From NCBI GenBank assembly GCA_000381605.1, contig KB906757.1:372001-436000 (forward strand): 64,000 nt of DNA. Reading direction: 5' to 3'. This document shows positions 1 to 9,051 of the stretch, piece after piece. The notes beneath the pieces are model-generated. The model was not told the origin of the DNA and did no database searches. It saw nothing but the letters and a program-made list of their open reading frames with translations. Position 1 is the stretch's first letter; every line of letters begins with the position of its first letter. The stretch is from Acidobacteriaceae bacterium KBS 89 (GTDB lineage Bacteria; Acidobacteriota; Terriglobia; Terriglobales; Acidobacteriaceae). Made by a program: the position numbers and the translations under genes.

Positions 1-1
1 C

Positions 2-271
2 GGGTTGATGGTTGGCGGAAAGGCGCTGACGGAGGCCATAAAAAATAACATCTGCGGGAAGGTGACGCGGGAGCTGGTTGTGGGGACGCTGGAGGTGCAC
101 TCGATCCAGGGTTACGGGGCGGTGGAGATCGGTGTGCATCGTTTTAACCATCCATGGAAGCAGGACCATGGTGTGGTGGGAGAGGCGAAGTTTATTCATC
201 TGTGGCAGTACAAAGACGGGGCGTGGAAGATTACGAGAGTGATCAGCTACGACCACGACGCGGCAAAGTAG
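2..271 (+). CDS. NTF2-like / SnoaL-like protein, 5' partial
   Basis: The reading frame is open to the left edge of the window, so only the C-terminal 89 or so residues are visible and the start lies outside. The visible part ends in a beta-sheet pattern (KFIHLWQYKDGAWKITRVIS followed by YDH) typical of the cone-shaped NTF2-like/SnoaL/DUF4440 fold, which binds small hydrophobic molecules or acts as a small enzyme. No catalytic residue can be assigned from the fragment, so substrate and role are unknown. The family assignment is by motif recognition only. Confidence 0.65.
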   Translation, partial: GLMVGGKALTEAIKNNICGKVTRELVVGTLEVHSIQGYGAVEIGVHRFNHPWKQDHGVVGEAKFIHLWQYKDGAWKITRVISYDHDAAK

Positions 272-396
272 CTGTTGGCCCGGACGCCGGCGAAAAGGAT
301 GGGGGTGAGTTTCGGCGGGAGTTCGGGTATGCTCGTTGGGCGGAGGGTCCGCCGCGAATCCCTACTTTTCAATATGTGACTGAGAGGAACTGACTT

Positions 397-753
397 ATGC
401 TGCGCTTATTTCTGCACTGGATTCTGAATGCCGTGGCGCTGTTGCTGGTGTCGCATTTTGTGGAAGGGTTTATTGTCAGCAGCTTTGTGTCGGCGTTGAT
501 TGCGGTGGTCGTGATCGGGCTGTTCAATGCGACGCTGGGATTGTTTCTGAAGATCATTACGCTGCCGCTGGGCATCCTGACGTTTGGGATATTTTTTCTG
601 GTGGTGAATGCGGTGATTCTGTGGTTCTCGAGCAAGTTTGTGCCGGGATTCGCAGTGACGACGTTCACGGCGGCGTTTCTTGGCGCGCTGGCGCTGGCCG
701 TGGTGCATATGCTGTTTGGTTTTTTTGGTGAAACGGTGAAGAGGCAGTCTTAG
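397..753 (+). CDS. Phage-holin-family (YvlD-like) small membrane protein
   Basis: A 118-residue, almost wholly hydrophobic protein with four predicted transmembrane helices. Short polar turns carry the pattern NATLG, then LPLGILTFG, then VNAVILW, characteristic of the phage holin 4_2/YvlD family. Despite the name, these proteins are chromosomal, widespread in bacteria and not tied to phage lysis; their function is not established. An AGAGGAACT-like Shine-Dalgarno lies just before the ATG. No phage genes lie nearby, so a prophage origin is not supported. Confidence 0.85.
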   Translation: MLRLFLHWILNAVALLLVSHFVEGFIVSSFVSALIAVVVIGLFNATLGLFLKIITLPLGILTFGIFFLVVNAVILWFSSKFVPGFAVTTFTAAFLGALALAVVHMLFGFFGETVKRQS

Positions 754-853
754 TTCGTGAGGAGGGACCCTTTCAGGCTGAGTTTCGTTTTAGATGGCCC
801 TGATGTAGTTTGAGTTCCCAAGGTTCTTTGATCTGCGTCTTATGGGAGAGAGC

Positions 854-1615
854 ATGGCCGACTTTGTGAACCGTCCTTTCGTAGTTTTAGTCGTCACATT
901 TTTTTTGCTCTGGTTCGTGGCGTGGATAGGTGGTCGGTTTGGTCTGCGGCAGGACGACTCGTCGGAGAGCGTGAGGCAGGACTTTGGTGTAATCCAGTCG
1001 GCGACGCTGACGTTGCTGGGTTTAATTATTGGCTTCACCTTTTCGATGGCGATTGGCCGCTATGACCAGCGCAAGTTGTATGAAGAGGCCGAGGCCAATG
1101 CGATCGGAACGGAGTATGTGCGTGCCGATCTGCTGCCGCCGGATGAAGCGTCGAAGGTGCGCGAGTTGCTGCGGAAGTACACGGACCTGCGGGTCCGCTT
1201 CTACGTAACGCGCGACCTAGACGAACTGAATCAGATTAATTTGCAGACGACTCAAACACAAAACCAGCTTTGGGCCGCGGTTTCGCAGACGGCGACCGAG
1301 CCTACGCCGATCCGGGCACTGGCCGTTGCAGGAATGAACGATGTGCTGAACTCGCAAGGGTACACGCAGGCAGCATGGTGGAACCGCATTCCGGTGGGAG
1401 CGTGGTGCTTGATGTTCGGGATTGCGGTGCTCGCCAATCTGCTGGTTGGGTATGGAGCGCACAAGGTGAGGGTGAAGCTGTTTATGATGTTTCCGCTGGC
1501 AGTAGCGATTTCGTTTTTTCTGATTGCCGATATCGACAGCCCGCGGCGTGGGGTGATCCGGGTGCGCCCGCAGAACATGGAGAGTCTGCAGGCGGGGTTC
1601 AATGCGCTGCAGTAA
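854..1615 (+). CDS. DUF4239 / bestrophin-like membrane protein
   Basis: A 253-residue inner-membrane protein. There is an N-terminal helix (around residues 7-26), a second helix (TLTLLGLIIGFTFSMAIG), a soluble helical segment with the ARADLLPP-like and LLRKY patterns seen in DUF4239, and two C-terminal helices ending near SPRRG. The family is sometimes annotated bestrophin-like and may be an ion channel, but this is not shown for bacterial members. The ATG at 854 is preferred over one at 842 because GGAG sits five bases before it. It appears to be a single-gene unit. Confidence 0.75.
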   Translation: MADFVNRPFVVLVVTFFLLWFVAWIGGRFGLRQDDSSESVRQDFGVIQSATLTLLGLIIGFTFSMAIGRYDQRKLYEEAEANAIGTEYVRADLLPPDEASKVRELLRKYTDLRVRFYVTRDLDELNQINLQTTQTQNQLWAAVSQTATEPTPIRALAVAGMNDVLNSQGYTQAAWWNRIPVGAWCLMFGIAVLANLLVGYGAHKVRVKLFMMFPLAVAISFFLIADIDSPRRGVIRVRPQNMESLQAGFNALQ

Positions 1616-1746
1616 GTGGTTTGGGGGCCGTTCGAGCGACTGTAGGCCGATGGGAACTCATCTGGAAACAGTCAGATGGGCATTCGCCTGCAACGGAGGA
1701 GAAAACTGGCTGGCGACCACGGCAATGCTAGTAGCATCTTAGAGTT

Positions 1747-2802
1747 ATGTCTGCAGCCAAGGCGAATCTGTCGCCCAATCTCGATCTGCTGCGCACAGTC
1801 GCTGTCTTGTGCGTTTTTGTTTCGCATTTGCTGTTCGTGTTCGGCGTACGAAGCTTTGGCAGTCTTGGGCACGTGGGTGTCATTCTCTTTTTTGTCCATA
1901 CCAGCTTTGTGCTGATGGGCTCCTTGGAGCGACTGCAGTTGGATGAAGGAAGCAACTGGCAACTGGTAACAGGGTTCTGGTGCCGGCGTTTCTTCAGAAT
2001 CTATCCGCTGTCGATTCTGTTTGTGGTGCTGATTGCGATGTTCAGCATTCCGGCCGAACCGGGAGCCGTCTACGGGTGGATCGGCTGGCGGGCTTTCTTT
2101 TCGAACCTGGCGTTGACCCAGAATCTGACTTACGACAAGAACATTCTTGGCGTCCTGTGGACGTTGCCGCTTGAGGTGCAGATGTATGTGATGCTGCCAG
2201 CGCTTTATTTCGTCGTGCGCGGCAGGCGGCAGTATCTTTCGCTTGGATTGTGGGCGGTTTCGGTGGTGCTGGCGCTGGTGATTCCTGCGATCAGTGAGCG
2301 GCTGAATGTCTTTCGATATGGGCCGTGCTTTATGTCGGGAATTGTGGCGTACGACTTGATCCGGAGCAAGAGGTGGCAGTGGGAGATGCCGGCGTGGGTG
2401 TGGCCGATAGGGATTGCGGCTGCAATTTTATTGTTCGGGCCGCACGACAATCTGCACCTTGGGCTGAAGATCCAGCGGGCGTGGTGGGTGTCGCTTCTGG
2501 TGGGGGTGGTCTACGCGAATGTTCGAGAGGGCTCGTATGGTGGATTGCTGCCTGTACTGCACTGGATCGCGGAGCACTCGTATGGAATTTATTTGAGCCA
2601 TACGGTGGTGATGGGGTTCGCATTCTATACGCTGTCAGGCGTGCCGATGTGGGTCCGCATCATGGTGCTCATCGTAGGGTCGATTGGTGTTCCGGCGCTG
2701 CTGTATGGAGCTGTTGAAAGACCGCTGATCCTGGTGGGAGGGCGGGTAGCGTGGCGGAGGATGCAGCATCCCGTGCGTGCGAGCTATGCGCGAGCGCGGT
2801 GA
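1747..2802 (+). CDS. Acyltransferase 3 family (OafA/YrhL-like)
   Basis: A 351-residue polytopic membrane O-acyltransferase. It starts with the family's LDLLRTVAVLCVFVSH block, whose His is the conserved catalytic-region residue. It continues with RRFFRIYP and WTLPLEVQMY, the Arg and Glu motifs of acyltransferase 3, and ends with a SYGIYLSHT helix. These enzymes move acetyl or other acyl groups onto sugars of O-antigen, exopolysaccharide, peptidoglycan or small molecules. No glycan cluster is adjacent, so the acceptor is unknown. A second family member lies on the opposite strand at 3480-4631. Confidence 0.88.
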   Translation: MSAAKANLSPNLDLLRTVAVLCVFVSHLLFVFGVRSFGSLGHVGVILFFVHTSFVLMGSLERLQLDEGSNWQLVTGFWCRRFFRIYPLSILFVVLIAMFSIPAEPGAVYGWIGWRAFFSNLALTQNLTYDKNILGVLWTLPLEVQMYVMLPALYFVVRGRRQYLSLGLWAVSVVLALVIPAISERLNVFRYGPCFMSGIVAYDLIRSKRWQWEMPAWVWPIGIAAAILLFGPHDNLHLGLKIQRAWWVSLLVGVVYANVREGSYGGLLPVLHWIAEHSYGIYLSHTVVMGFAFYTLSGVPMWVRIMVLIVGSIGVPALLYGAVERPLILVGGRVAWRRMQHPVRASYARAR

Positions 2803-2850
2803 GATGTAGAATTCTGCGCAGATGCTCGTACCCGATATCGAGGTGTTGTT

Positions 2851-3405
2851 TTGGCAGAGCCGGATAAGAAGCAGAATTTCTGGACGACGCTGCCGGGTGT
2901 ACTGACCGGTTTGGCGGCGCTCCTGACTGCGGTGACGGGCTTCCTGGTGGTGATGCACCCGCGCGATGTTGCGGGAGGCAAGGAGGGGCCAGCCGTGGTG
3001 GCCGGGCCTTTGGATTCGGGGACGAGAGCGCCGGCTGCGGGTGGAGGAACGGCGACTTCTTCTTCTCCTTCGCCGGCAAAGCAGGGGCAAAAGCCGACGG
3101 TGCTGGTTACGGGCAAGGATGGCACGCAGACGACGGTGTTTTTGGATGGTTTTAAACACTGGTTCACGGACGAGATGATCAACCTGATGAGCGGGCAGTC
3201 GATTCCGTTCGACAAAATCAAGTCGATCGATTTTCTGACGACGCATGATTATCAGCGAGATGTTAAGGTGACGCTGGTGGATGGACGGGTGGTGGATGGA
3301 AGGATCGAGACTGGACTGTCAGAGGACGGGTTCAAGGGAGAATCGGACCTTGGACCGTTCTCGATCTCAGTGGCGAATTTGAGACAGATTACGTTTGAGC
3401 GATAA
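2851..3405 (+). CDS. Membrane-anchored hypothetical protein
   Basis: A 184-residue protein starting at a TTG codon with GAGGTG about seven bases upstream; no better start exists in this frame. A short cytoplasmic N-terminus is followed by one transmembrane helix (TTLPGVLTGLAALLTAVTGF), then an Ala/Gly/Ser/Pro-rich linker (about residues 45-75) and a C-terminal beta-rich domain. That domain contains IPFDKIKSIDFL and VTLVDGRVVDGRIE, a repeating pattern also seen in small beta-barrel ligand or scaffold domains. The product is not recognised. The linker suggests the C-terminal domain is held away from the membrane. Confidence 0.65.
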   Translation: MAEPDKKQNFWTTLPGVLTGLAALLTAVTGFLVVMHPRDVAGGKEGPAVVAGPLDSGTRAPAAGGGTATSSSPSPAKQGQKPTVLVTGKDGTQTTVFLDGFKHWFTDEMINLMSGQSIPFDKIKSIDFLTTHDYQRDVKVTLVDGRVVDGRIETGLSEDGFKGESDLGPFSISVANLRQITFER

Positions 3406-3479
3406 CGGGGTCGCCGATTTAATTATTTCTGCTCAGGCGAACCGTTCGACAATGCGCATCCTGGCGATGATGGGGACCT

Positions 3480-4631
3480 TCAGTTGACTTGAGCTTGAGC
3501 TCGTCGACGTGTTTCGCGGGCTAGACGCTGGCCCATTCGCGTAAACGGCTCCTCGATGCAGAGACAAAAGACATAGGCCGTTCCGATGACCGCGGCGAGA
3601 TAAATGGGAAACTGCACCCACGCGGAGAGCCGTTTGTGGATTCCGAAGGTTATTGCCAACAGCAGGGGCGCGTGGATGAGGTAGAGGCTGTACGAGATGC
3701 GGCCAAGAAAGGCCGGCACATGGGAGTGCAGAAGACGTTTGGCCCGCGAAGAATTGATTGCCACGATGATGAAACCGACCGCGCCAATAGCAGTGCCCCA
3801 TTCCACTACAACTAGTCCGGAGGGACCGGAAAAGTGGTCGTAGATCCGGCTGCTTTCGTAGTAAAAAGTGCACGAACCAAGGAAGAGAGCTGTTCGGGCC
3901 AACCCAGAAAAGGACCGATACCATGTGGAGATCGTTGAAAGACTCATGGCCAGCAAGATTCCAAAGATAAAGAAAGCCATGTAGTGGAAGGTGTACATCA
4001 GGTTGTGAACGGCGCCATTCGCGGGTCGATGGTGCGACACGACAAGAGCCAGGAGCGAGAGTGATCCGGCGAAGAGGAGCGCAAGCTGCGGGCGAATGCG
4101 GAAGATCAGCAGTGTAAGGACTGGAAAGAGGATGGAGATCCTCATCTCGTAGATCAACGACCAGATCACGAAGTTGAACTGCCACGCGTCGTAGACGCCG
4201 ATGAAGGCGATGTGTTGGAGAACCAACCGGGGATTGACGGGACCGGACCAGAAGTCGACGGGAAATGTGCCCTGACCGTGACTTCCGTGCCAGATTGCGG
4301 CCCCGCAGACGGAAAGGGCGAGCGCGGGGAGATATGGCGCATAGATGCGCAGGACACGACGTGCGAGGTAAATGGGATACGGCTGACCGCGGCCGCGAAG
4401 GTAAGGCAGGGACAAAACCAGACCGCTGAGCACGAAGAACAGCATGACCGCTTCGTGTCCTGCGTAGAGAGGATAGAAGGGAGCGATTTCAATTCGGCCT
4501 AAGCGCCAAGGACCGAAGTGAGCCTGCCATGCAGGCCACATCAGGCCGAAGTGATGGAGGACGACGCTGAAGGCAGCCAATCCGCGTAGCGAATCAAGCT
4601 CGTGCAGTCTGCCCTGAGGCTCGTTGTTCAC
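3480..4631 (-). CDS. Acyltransferase 3 family (OafA/YrhL-like)
   Basis: A 383-residue multi-helix membrane acyltransferase. It begins with the family hallmark LDSLRGLAAFSVVLHH (Arg-Gly pair and His), continues with a YLARRVLRIYAPY block and a WSLIYEMRISILFP block carrying the conserved Glu, and ends with GRISYSLYLIH. The predicted role is O-acylation of an envelope carbohydrate. Translation starts at GTG, whose bases overlap the pheS stop as GTGA. It is therefore co-transcribed and probably translationally coupled with pheS, an unusual partner for a glycan acyltransferase. Confidence 0.88.
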   Translation of the reverse strand: MNNEPQGRLHELDSLRGLAAFSVVLHHFGLMWPAWQAHFGPWRLGRIEIAPFYPLYAGHEAVMLFFVLSGLVLSLPYLRGRGQPYPIYLARRVLRIYAPYLPALALSVCGAAIWHGSHGQGTFPVDFWSGPVNPRLVLQHIAFIGVYDAWQFNFVIWSLIYEMRISILFPVLTLLIFRIRPQLALLFAGSLSLLALVVSHHRPANGAVHNLMYTFHYMAFFIFGILLAMSLSTISTWYRSFSGLARTALFLGSCTFYYESSRIYDHFSGPSGLVVVEWGTAIGAVGFIIVAINSSRAKRLLHSHVPAFLGRISYSLYLIHAPLLLAITFGIHKRLSAWVQFPIYLAAVIGTAYVFCLCIEEPFTRMGQRLARETRRRAQAQVN

Positions 4632-5737
4632 GATGCGAATTGCTCGAGGAAGCGCATGTCGCCGGAGTAGAAGTGGCCGATGTCGGAGATGCCGTGCTGG
4701 ACCATGGCGATGCGCTCCACGCCCATGCCGAAGGCGAAGCCGGTGATCTTTTCGGGGTTGTAGGCGTCATCCGCGGGGTTGATTTTGCGGCGTTCTTCGG
4801 TGACGGCGGCGAAGACGGCGGGGTCGACCATACCGCAGCCGAGGAGTTCGATCCAGCCGGAGTGTTTGCACTTGCGACAGCCCTTGCCGCCGCAGAAGAT
4901 GCAGGAGATTTGTACGTCGGCGGAGGGTTCAGTGAAGGGAAAGAAGCTGGGGAAGAATCGGGTTCGGACGTCGGAGCCGAAGAGGGCCTTCATCGCGTGG
5001 TCGAGGGTGCCTTTGAGGTCGGAGAAGGTGATGTTGGGTCCGACGCAGAGGCCTTCGACCTGATGGAAGATGGGTGAGTGTGTGGCGTCGGCGGCGTCGT
5101 TGCGGTGGACCTTGCCGGGGATGACGATGCGGATAGGTGGGGCCTGCGCGATCATGGTGCGGATTTGCACCGGGCTGGTGTGGGTGCGCATTAAGAGGCG
5201 GTCGCGTGACGGGCGGGATTGTTGGGCGGCAATGAGGAGCGTGTCCTGGGTGTCACGGGCCGGATGATTCGGGGGGAAGTTGAGAGCTTCGAAGTTGTAG
5301 AAGTCCGACTCGACCTGAGGGCCGAGGTTGGTGCTGTAGCCGAGATGGTGGAAGACGGAGACGATCTCGTGCATGGTCTTCAGGAGCGGGTGAGGGATGC
5401 CCGGGGCGCGGACTGTGCCGGGGAGAGTGATGTCGATTCCCTGCTCTGCCCGCGCGGTGCGCGTGGTGGACGGTGCTGGGGCTTCGAGGGCAGCTTCGAT
5501 CTGCTGCTTGAGCTGGTTGAATCGGATGCCGAGGGCCTTTTTGGCTTCGGGTGGAGCGGACTTGAGCCAGGCTTCGCTGATGAGCTTGAGCCGGCCTTGT
5601 TTGCGACCGAGCCAGTGCAGGCGGAAGGCTTCGATGTCCGTTGTGTCTGCGGTGCGGACCTCTTCGGCGAGGGTGGCGAAGGCGGCGTCGAGGGAGGGTT
5701 CGTCGAAGCTTGAGAGTTGGGGGAAGTTTTCGGTCAT
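4628..5737 (-). CDS. pheS: Phenylalanine--tRNA ligase alpha subunit
   Basis: A 369-residue class II aminoacyl-tRNA synthetase subunit that charges tRNA-Phe as an alpha2-beta2 enzyme with PheT. The N-terminal coiled coil (about residues 1-100) contains WLGRKQGRL. The catalytic core shows the motif 2 region (DATHSPIFHQVEGLCV), the Cys-rich loop CIFCGGKGCRKC, WIELLGCGMV and the motif 3 block AFGMGVERIAM. The length is normal. The usual partner pheT is not next to it within the window; instead an acyltransferase follows with a 4-base overlap. tRNA-Phe lies about 19 kb away. Confidence 0.97.
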   Translation of the reverse strand: MTENFPQLSSFDEPSLDAAFATLAEEVRTADTTDIEAFRLHWLGRKQGRLKLISEAWLKSAPPEAKKALGIRFNQLKQQIEAALEAPAPSTTRTARAEQGIDITLPGTVRAPGIPHPLLKTMHEIVSVFHHLGYSTNLGPQVESDFYNFEALNFPPNHPARDTQDTLLIAAQQSRPSRDRLLMRTHTSPVQIRTMIAQAPPIRIVIPGKVHRNDAADATHSPIFHQVEGLCVGPNITFSDLKGTLDHAMKALFGSDVRTRFFPSFFPFTEPSADVQISCIFCGGKGCRKCKHSGWIELLGCGMVDPAVFAAVTEERRKINPADDAYNPEKITGFAFGMGVERIAMVQHGISDIGHFYSGDMRFLEQFAS

Positions 5738-5848
5738 GGCGGCAGTCTTTAGAGTAAACGACTGCCTGCGAGTTGTGGCTGGGCTGTTGGAGTGGGATTG
5801 ATTCCGATGGCCCTGAGCGAGGCGCTCAGGGCCCTTGCATGCGGTTCC

Positions 5849-6262
5849 TTACTGACCGTGGTGGTTCTTTTTCTTGCCGGCTGAAATGACGAGTTGTGGG
5901 CCGGCGCTAAAGGTTCGCGGCTGAGTTGGAGCCGAGCCGGTTTGCCTGCGCCAGGTGCGGATGATCTCAAGTGTTTGAGCCTGAGTGATCCTGCTGACAG
6001 GGATGTATTTCTCACCGGCCTTCGCATTCATCGGACGGACGATGATGGCTTCGCGCGTTCCGGGACGGATTCGGAGAAAGACTCCGCCGACCTCTCGTTG
6101 GGTAGGAGCAGGTGGAGTTGAAGCCATTCGAAGTTCGCCGTTCGGCTTCATGTTATTGAGCGCGTATACGGCGCAGCCACCGTCGTTCAGTAGTTCACGT
6201 ACCAAGTCTTTGACGAGTTCCGACTGATTTGCGTTGAACTCGATTCCATGTACATTCGGCAT
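5849..6262 (-). CDS. Conserved hypothetical protein
   Basis: A 137-residue soluble protein. The ATG at 6262 is chosen because GGGAGG precedes it at good spacing; an in-frame ATG at 6283 overlaps that signal. The N-terminal half has an alpha/beta pattern (LVKDLVRELLNDGGCAVYAL). A Pro-rich turn follows, then a basic beta segment (VFLRIRPGTREAIIVRPM), and the C-terminus is Lys/His-rich (GKKKNHHGQ). There is no signal peptide, membrane helix or recognised domain. The basic character could suit nucleic-acid or phosphate binding, but that is speculation. Confidence 0.6.
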   Translation of the reverse strand: MPNVHGIEFNANQSELVKDLVRELLNDGGCAVYALNNMKPNGELRMASTPPAPTQREVGGVFLRIRPGTREAIIVRPMNAKAGEKYIPVSRITQAQTLEIIRTWRRQTGSAPTQPRTFSAGPQLVISAGKKKNHHGQ

Positions 6263-6342
6263 TGCAAAAATGCCTCCCTTCATATGCTGCCGATGCTATC
6301 GCGCGGCGCATAAGGAAGGTGTAATGAGAGGGCGAGCTGCGG

Positions 6343-7539
6343 TCAGGTGGTGGCGGCGAGGTGACGCGCGATGCGGTTGGCGGTGAACTCTGCTCCGCAG
6401 GCGAAGCGGCAAACGGGGCCAAAGCTGGACGCGGCGGCAAGACCGACAAGGTAGAGACCTGGGACGGAGGATTCGAAGTTTGTGCTGAGAACGGGGGTTT
6501 CGTCGAGCGTCTGCATCTGGCGGCGGAGATCCTGATCGACAAAGTCGAGACGTTGCAGCTTCACCTTGTAGCCCGTCGCGGCGATGACATGATTGACATA
6601 GAGTTCTTTCGGGCCTTCGCGCTGGTTGAGGACGAGGTGGACACCGTTTTCGTTTTTGCTGGCTTCTTTGATGGTGGTCCCCACGTGAATTGTGACTTTG
6701 CCAACGACTTTGTCCTTGACGAACCATGCGGGGGCTGGGCCATTCATGCGTCGAACAGCATGCAGGCGGAGTTTGGCGGGCAGAGCATGAAAGATACCGG
6801 GAAAATCGTTGCAGATGCGTTGAACCCATCCCTGGCCGAGTCCGGAACGAGGCATGAGGAGACGCATGTGGAGCGGACGGGGTTCGGGAAGCGGCGGCTC
6901 GTGGAAGTTGATGACATCGCCACGCGCGATCATGTGTACATTGGCGCCAGCTTCGTGGAGGAGGCCGGCAAGATCGCCGGCGGATGCGCCGGCCCCGATG
7001 ACCGCGACGGAACGGCCACTGAATTTGCTGACCTCGGTGTGTTGCGAGCTGTGGGTGACAAACTCCTCGGGGAGATTGGCGAAGGTGGGAGGGATGTTGT
7101 CGAAGTAGGTGATGCCGGTGGCGATGATGACACGACGTGCGGAGACGTGTTCTCCGGTCTGCGTGGTGAGGGTGAACCCCTGGGGTGCGCGAGCTAACGA
7201 GGTAATGTCGGTCTGTTCGAGGTTGGGAACAAAACGCTTCTGGAACTCCATTCCGTAGGCCACGAAGTTTTCGAGCGTGACGGGATCGACGGCTTCGGAG
7301 TAAGGCAGACCTTTCTCCTGGCAATAGTGAGCAAGGGTAAAGGTGGAGCCCGGATCGTAGAGGTTGGAGGCGAAGCCGAATGATTTGAGTGAGGTACCCC
7401 TGGCCATGTGATTCCGCCAGCTGGACATGGGCGTGCCGAAGATACGCAAAGGCACTTTGAGGGCGCGCAGGTGCGCGGCGATGGAGAGGCCATAAGGACC
7501 TGCTCCTATGATTGCAACATCGACCTGCGGACTTGCCAT
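6343..7539 (-). CDS. FAD/NAD(P)-binding flavin monooxygenase-like oxidoreductase
   Basis: A 398-residue flavoprotein with two Rossmann folds. The N-terminal GAGPYGLSIA binds FAD (residues about 11-20), and VIGAGASAGDLAG in the middle binds NAD(P)H, the arrangement of flavin-containing monooxygenases and N-hydroxylases. VIIATGI and VIAATGYKV are the second-strand ATG motifs of this superfamily. The likely reaction is NADPH-dependent oxygenation of a small molecule, but the substrate cannot be told. Translation is placed at the ATG at 7539, six bases after GAGGAGG, rather than at an upstream TTG. The gene stands alone. Confidence 0.85.
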   Translation of the reverse strand: MASPQVDVAIIGAGPYGLSIAAHLRALKVPLRIFGTPMSSWRNHMARGTSLKSFGFASNLYDPGSTFTLAHYCQEKGLPYSEAVDPVTLENFVAYGMEFQKRFVPNLEQTDITSLARAPQGFTLTTQTGEHVSARRVIIATGITYFDNIPPTFANLPEEFVTHSSQHTEVSKFSGRSVAVIGAGASAGDLAGLLHEAGANVHMIARGDVINFHEPPLPEPRPLHMRLLMPRSGLGQGWVQRICNDFPGIFHALPAKLRLHAVRRMNGPAPAWFVKDKVVGKVTIHVGTTIKEASKNENGVHLVLNQREGPKELYVNHVIAATGYKVKLQRLDFVDQDLRRQMQTLDETPVLSTNFESSVPGLYLVGLAAASSFGPVCRFACGAEFTANRIARHLAATT

Positions 7540-7752
7540 GCATCGCCTCCTCAATGAGAAAGACTTTCGTTGCTGGTGCCGAATCGCGGTTAACCAGTGA
7601 GTGTATCGCGTCAGAAAAGACCCGGTAAACCGCGCAGGGGGAGAACGTCCAATGCGGGTTATCGAGAGTTACTAGTATTGTGGATCAGTTTGAGTCATTC
7701 TCTAGTACTTTAGTGGGATCACCTCTATTTTTCAGGGGCGTAGGATCGGCTC

Positions 7753-9051
7753 GTGGGCATGTTTACAGGCCATAACGTGTTGCTGGTCTCCTCGATTCGG
7801 TGGCCATTGACCGCCAAGGTGGCGCTTGCGTTCTTGCGTCATGGTTGCAAAGTGGAGGCTGTGTGTCCGCGGGATCATCCTCTCTCTTTTGTCAGCGGAG
7901 TCAGCAAGATTTATCCCTATCATGGCCTGGACTCGCTTACATCCTTGTACGCAGCGATTACTTCAGCCAGGCCGGATCTCGTGATTCCATGCGACGACAG
8001 CGTTGTGTGGCAGTTGCATGAGCTTCACCGGACGAAGCCGGAGCTTCGACCTTTGCTCGAGCGGTCGCTGGGTGCAGCAGCAGGCTATGAGACTGTTGCA
8101 TGCCGGGCGAAGTTAATGGAGATCGCGCGCGAGCTGCATATCAGGGCGCCACAGACGATTGAAATCAAAGACAGGGCTGACCTACGAGCGTGGTTTTCCG
8201 AGCCGAACCAATCGACTAACTCAGGGGTTCTGAAGCTCGACTGGACCTGCGGCGGTGCGGGGGTCCAGATCGCGCATTCTTTGGCAGAGGCGGAACAGGG
8301 GCTGGCATTGTTGCATCGACCCGCGACGGTGATGACAGCGCTGGGGCGCTGGCTGCTGATTCACGATGCTTTGGCCTACTGGAAGTGGAAGAACCACAAA
8401 CAACCGGTGGTGACGCTGCAGCAGTTTGTCGTGGGCCGACCTGCGAATGCAATGCTGGCTTGCCGCGAGGGCAAGGTGCTTGGGATGGTGACGGTGGAGG
8501 TGCTGTGCGCGCAGAGCAAAACTGGAACAGCCCTGGTGGTGCGACAGATCGACAATGATGAGATCCGACGCGCTGCGGAACAACTCGCTGCAAGGCTGCA
8601 CCTCTCGGGCTTCCACGGATTGGATTTCATGATTGAAGATGCGACTGGAAACGCGTATCTGATCGAGCTGAATCCGCGCTTAACTCAGCTTGGCCATCTG
8701 CAGACTGCGGCCCAGGGAGATCTCGTCGGGATCCTGTGCGGGGCGTCCCACGAGGTTCCTCCGGCACACAACAAAACGTTCATCCGAGAGGAGACGATTG
8801 CGTTCTTTCCCGAGGCAATCTTTTCCAGTCCAAACCCTCGGTACCTGGATACGTCCTACATTGACGTTCCGTGGGAGGAGCCCAAGTTGGTGATTGAGTT
8901 GATGCGCAGGGATTGGCGTGACCGTGGGCTGCTGGCGCGACTGTACCGTGCGGTTCGACCGCCGAAGAAGACTGCTGTGGTGTTTTCAGGAGTAGCAGCC
9001 GCGGGTGCACGCAGGGTGGAAGAGCCGGCGAGTGTTCCGGGGCGAGGCTAG
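7753..9051 (+). CDS. ATP-grasp domain enzyme
   Basis: A 432-residue protein. The N-terminal region (VLLVSSIRWPLTAKVALAF, then DLVIPCDDSVVWQLHEL) matches the preATP-grasp fold of carboxylate-amine/thiol ligases. A Gly-rich ATP-binding segment (LKLDWTCGGAGVQIA) and a metal-binding strand (GLDFMIEDATGNAYLIELNPR) with Glu and Asn follow. The family joins a carboxylate to an amine through an acyl-phosphate; the substrates are unknown. The GTG start is supported by AGGA seven bases upstream, with ATG at 7759 an alternative. The 3' end overlaps the convergent HAD-UbiA gene by four bases. Confidence 0.82.
   Translation: MGMFTGHNVLLVSSIRWPLTAKVALAFLRHGCKVEAVCPRDHPLSFVSGVSKIYPYHGLDSLTSLYAAITSARPDLVIPCDDSVVWQLHELHRTKPELRPLLERSLGAAAGYETVACRAKLMEIARELHIRAPQTIEIKDRADLRAWFSEPNQSTNSGVLKLDWTCGGAGVQIAHSLAEAEQGLALLHRPATVMTALGRWLLIHDALAYWKWKNHKQPVVTLQQFVVGRPANAMLACREGKVLGMVTVEVLCAQSKTGTALVVRQIDNDEIRRAAEQLAARLHLSGFHGLDFMIEDATGNAYLIELNPRLTQLGHLQTAAQGDLVGILCGASHEVPPAHNKTFIREETIAFFPEAIFSSPNPRYLDTSYIDVPWEEPKLVIELMRRDWRDRGLLARLYRAVRPPKKTAVVFSGVAAAGARRVEEPASVPGRG

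Noticed and set aside
397..753. Phage holin suggesting a prophage
   Set aside because: The YvlD/phage_holin_4_2 family is chromosomal and no other phage gene is nearby.
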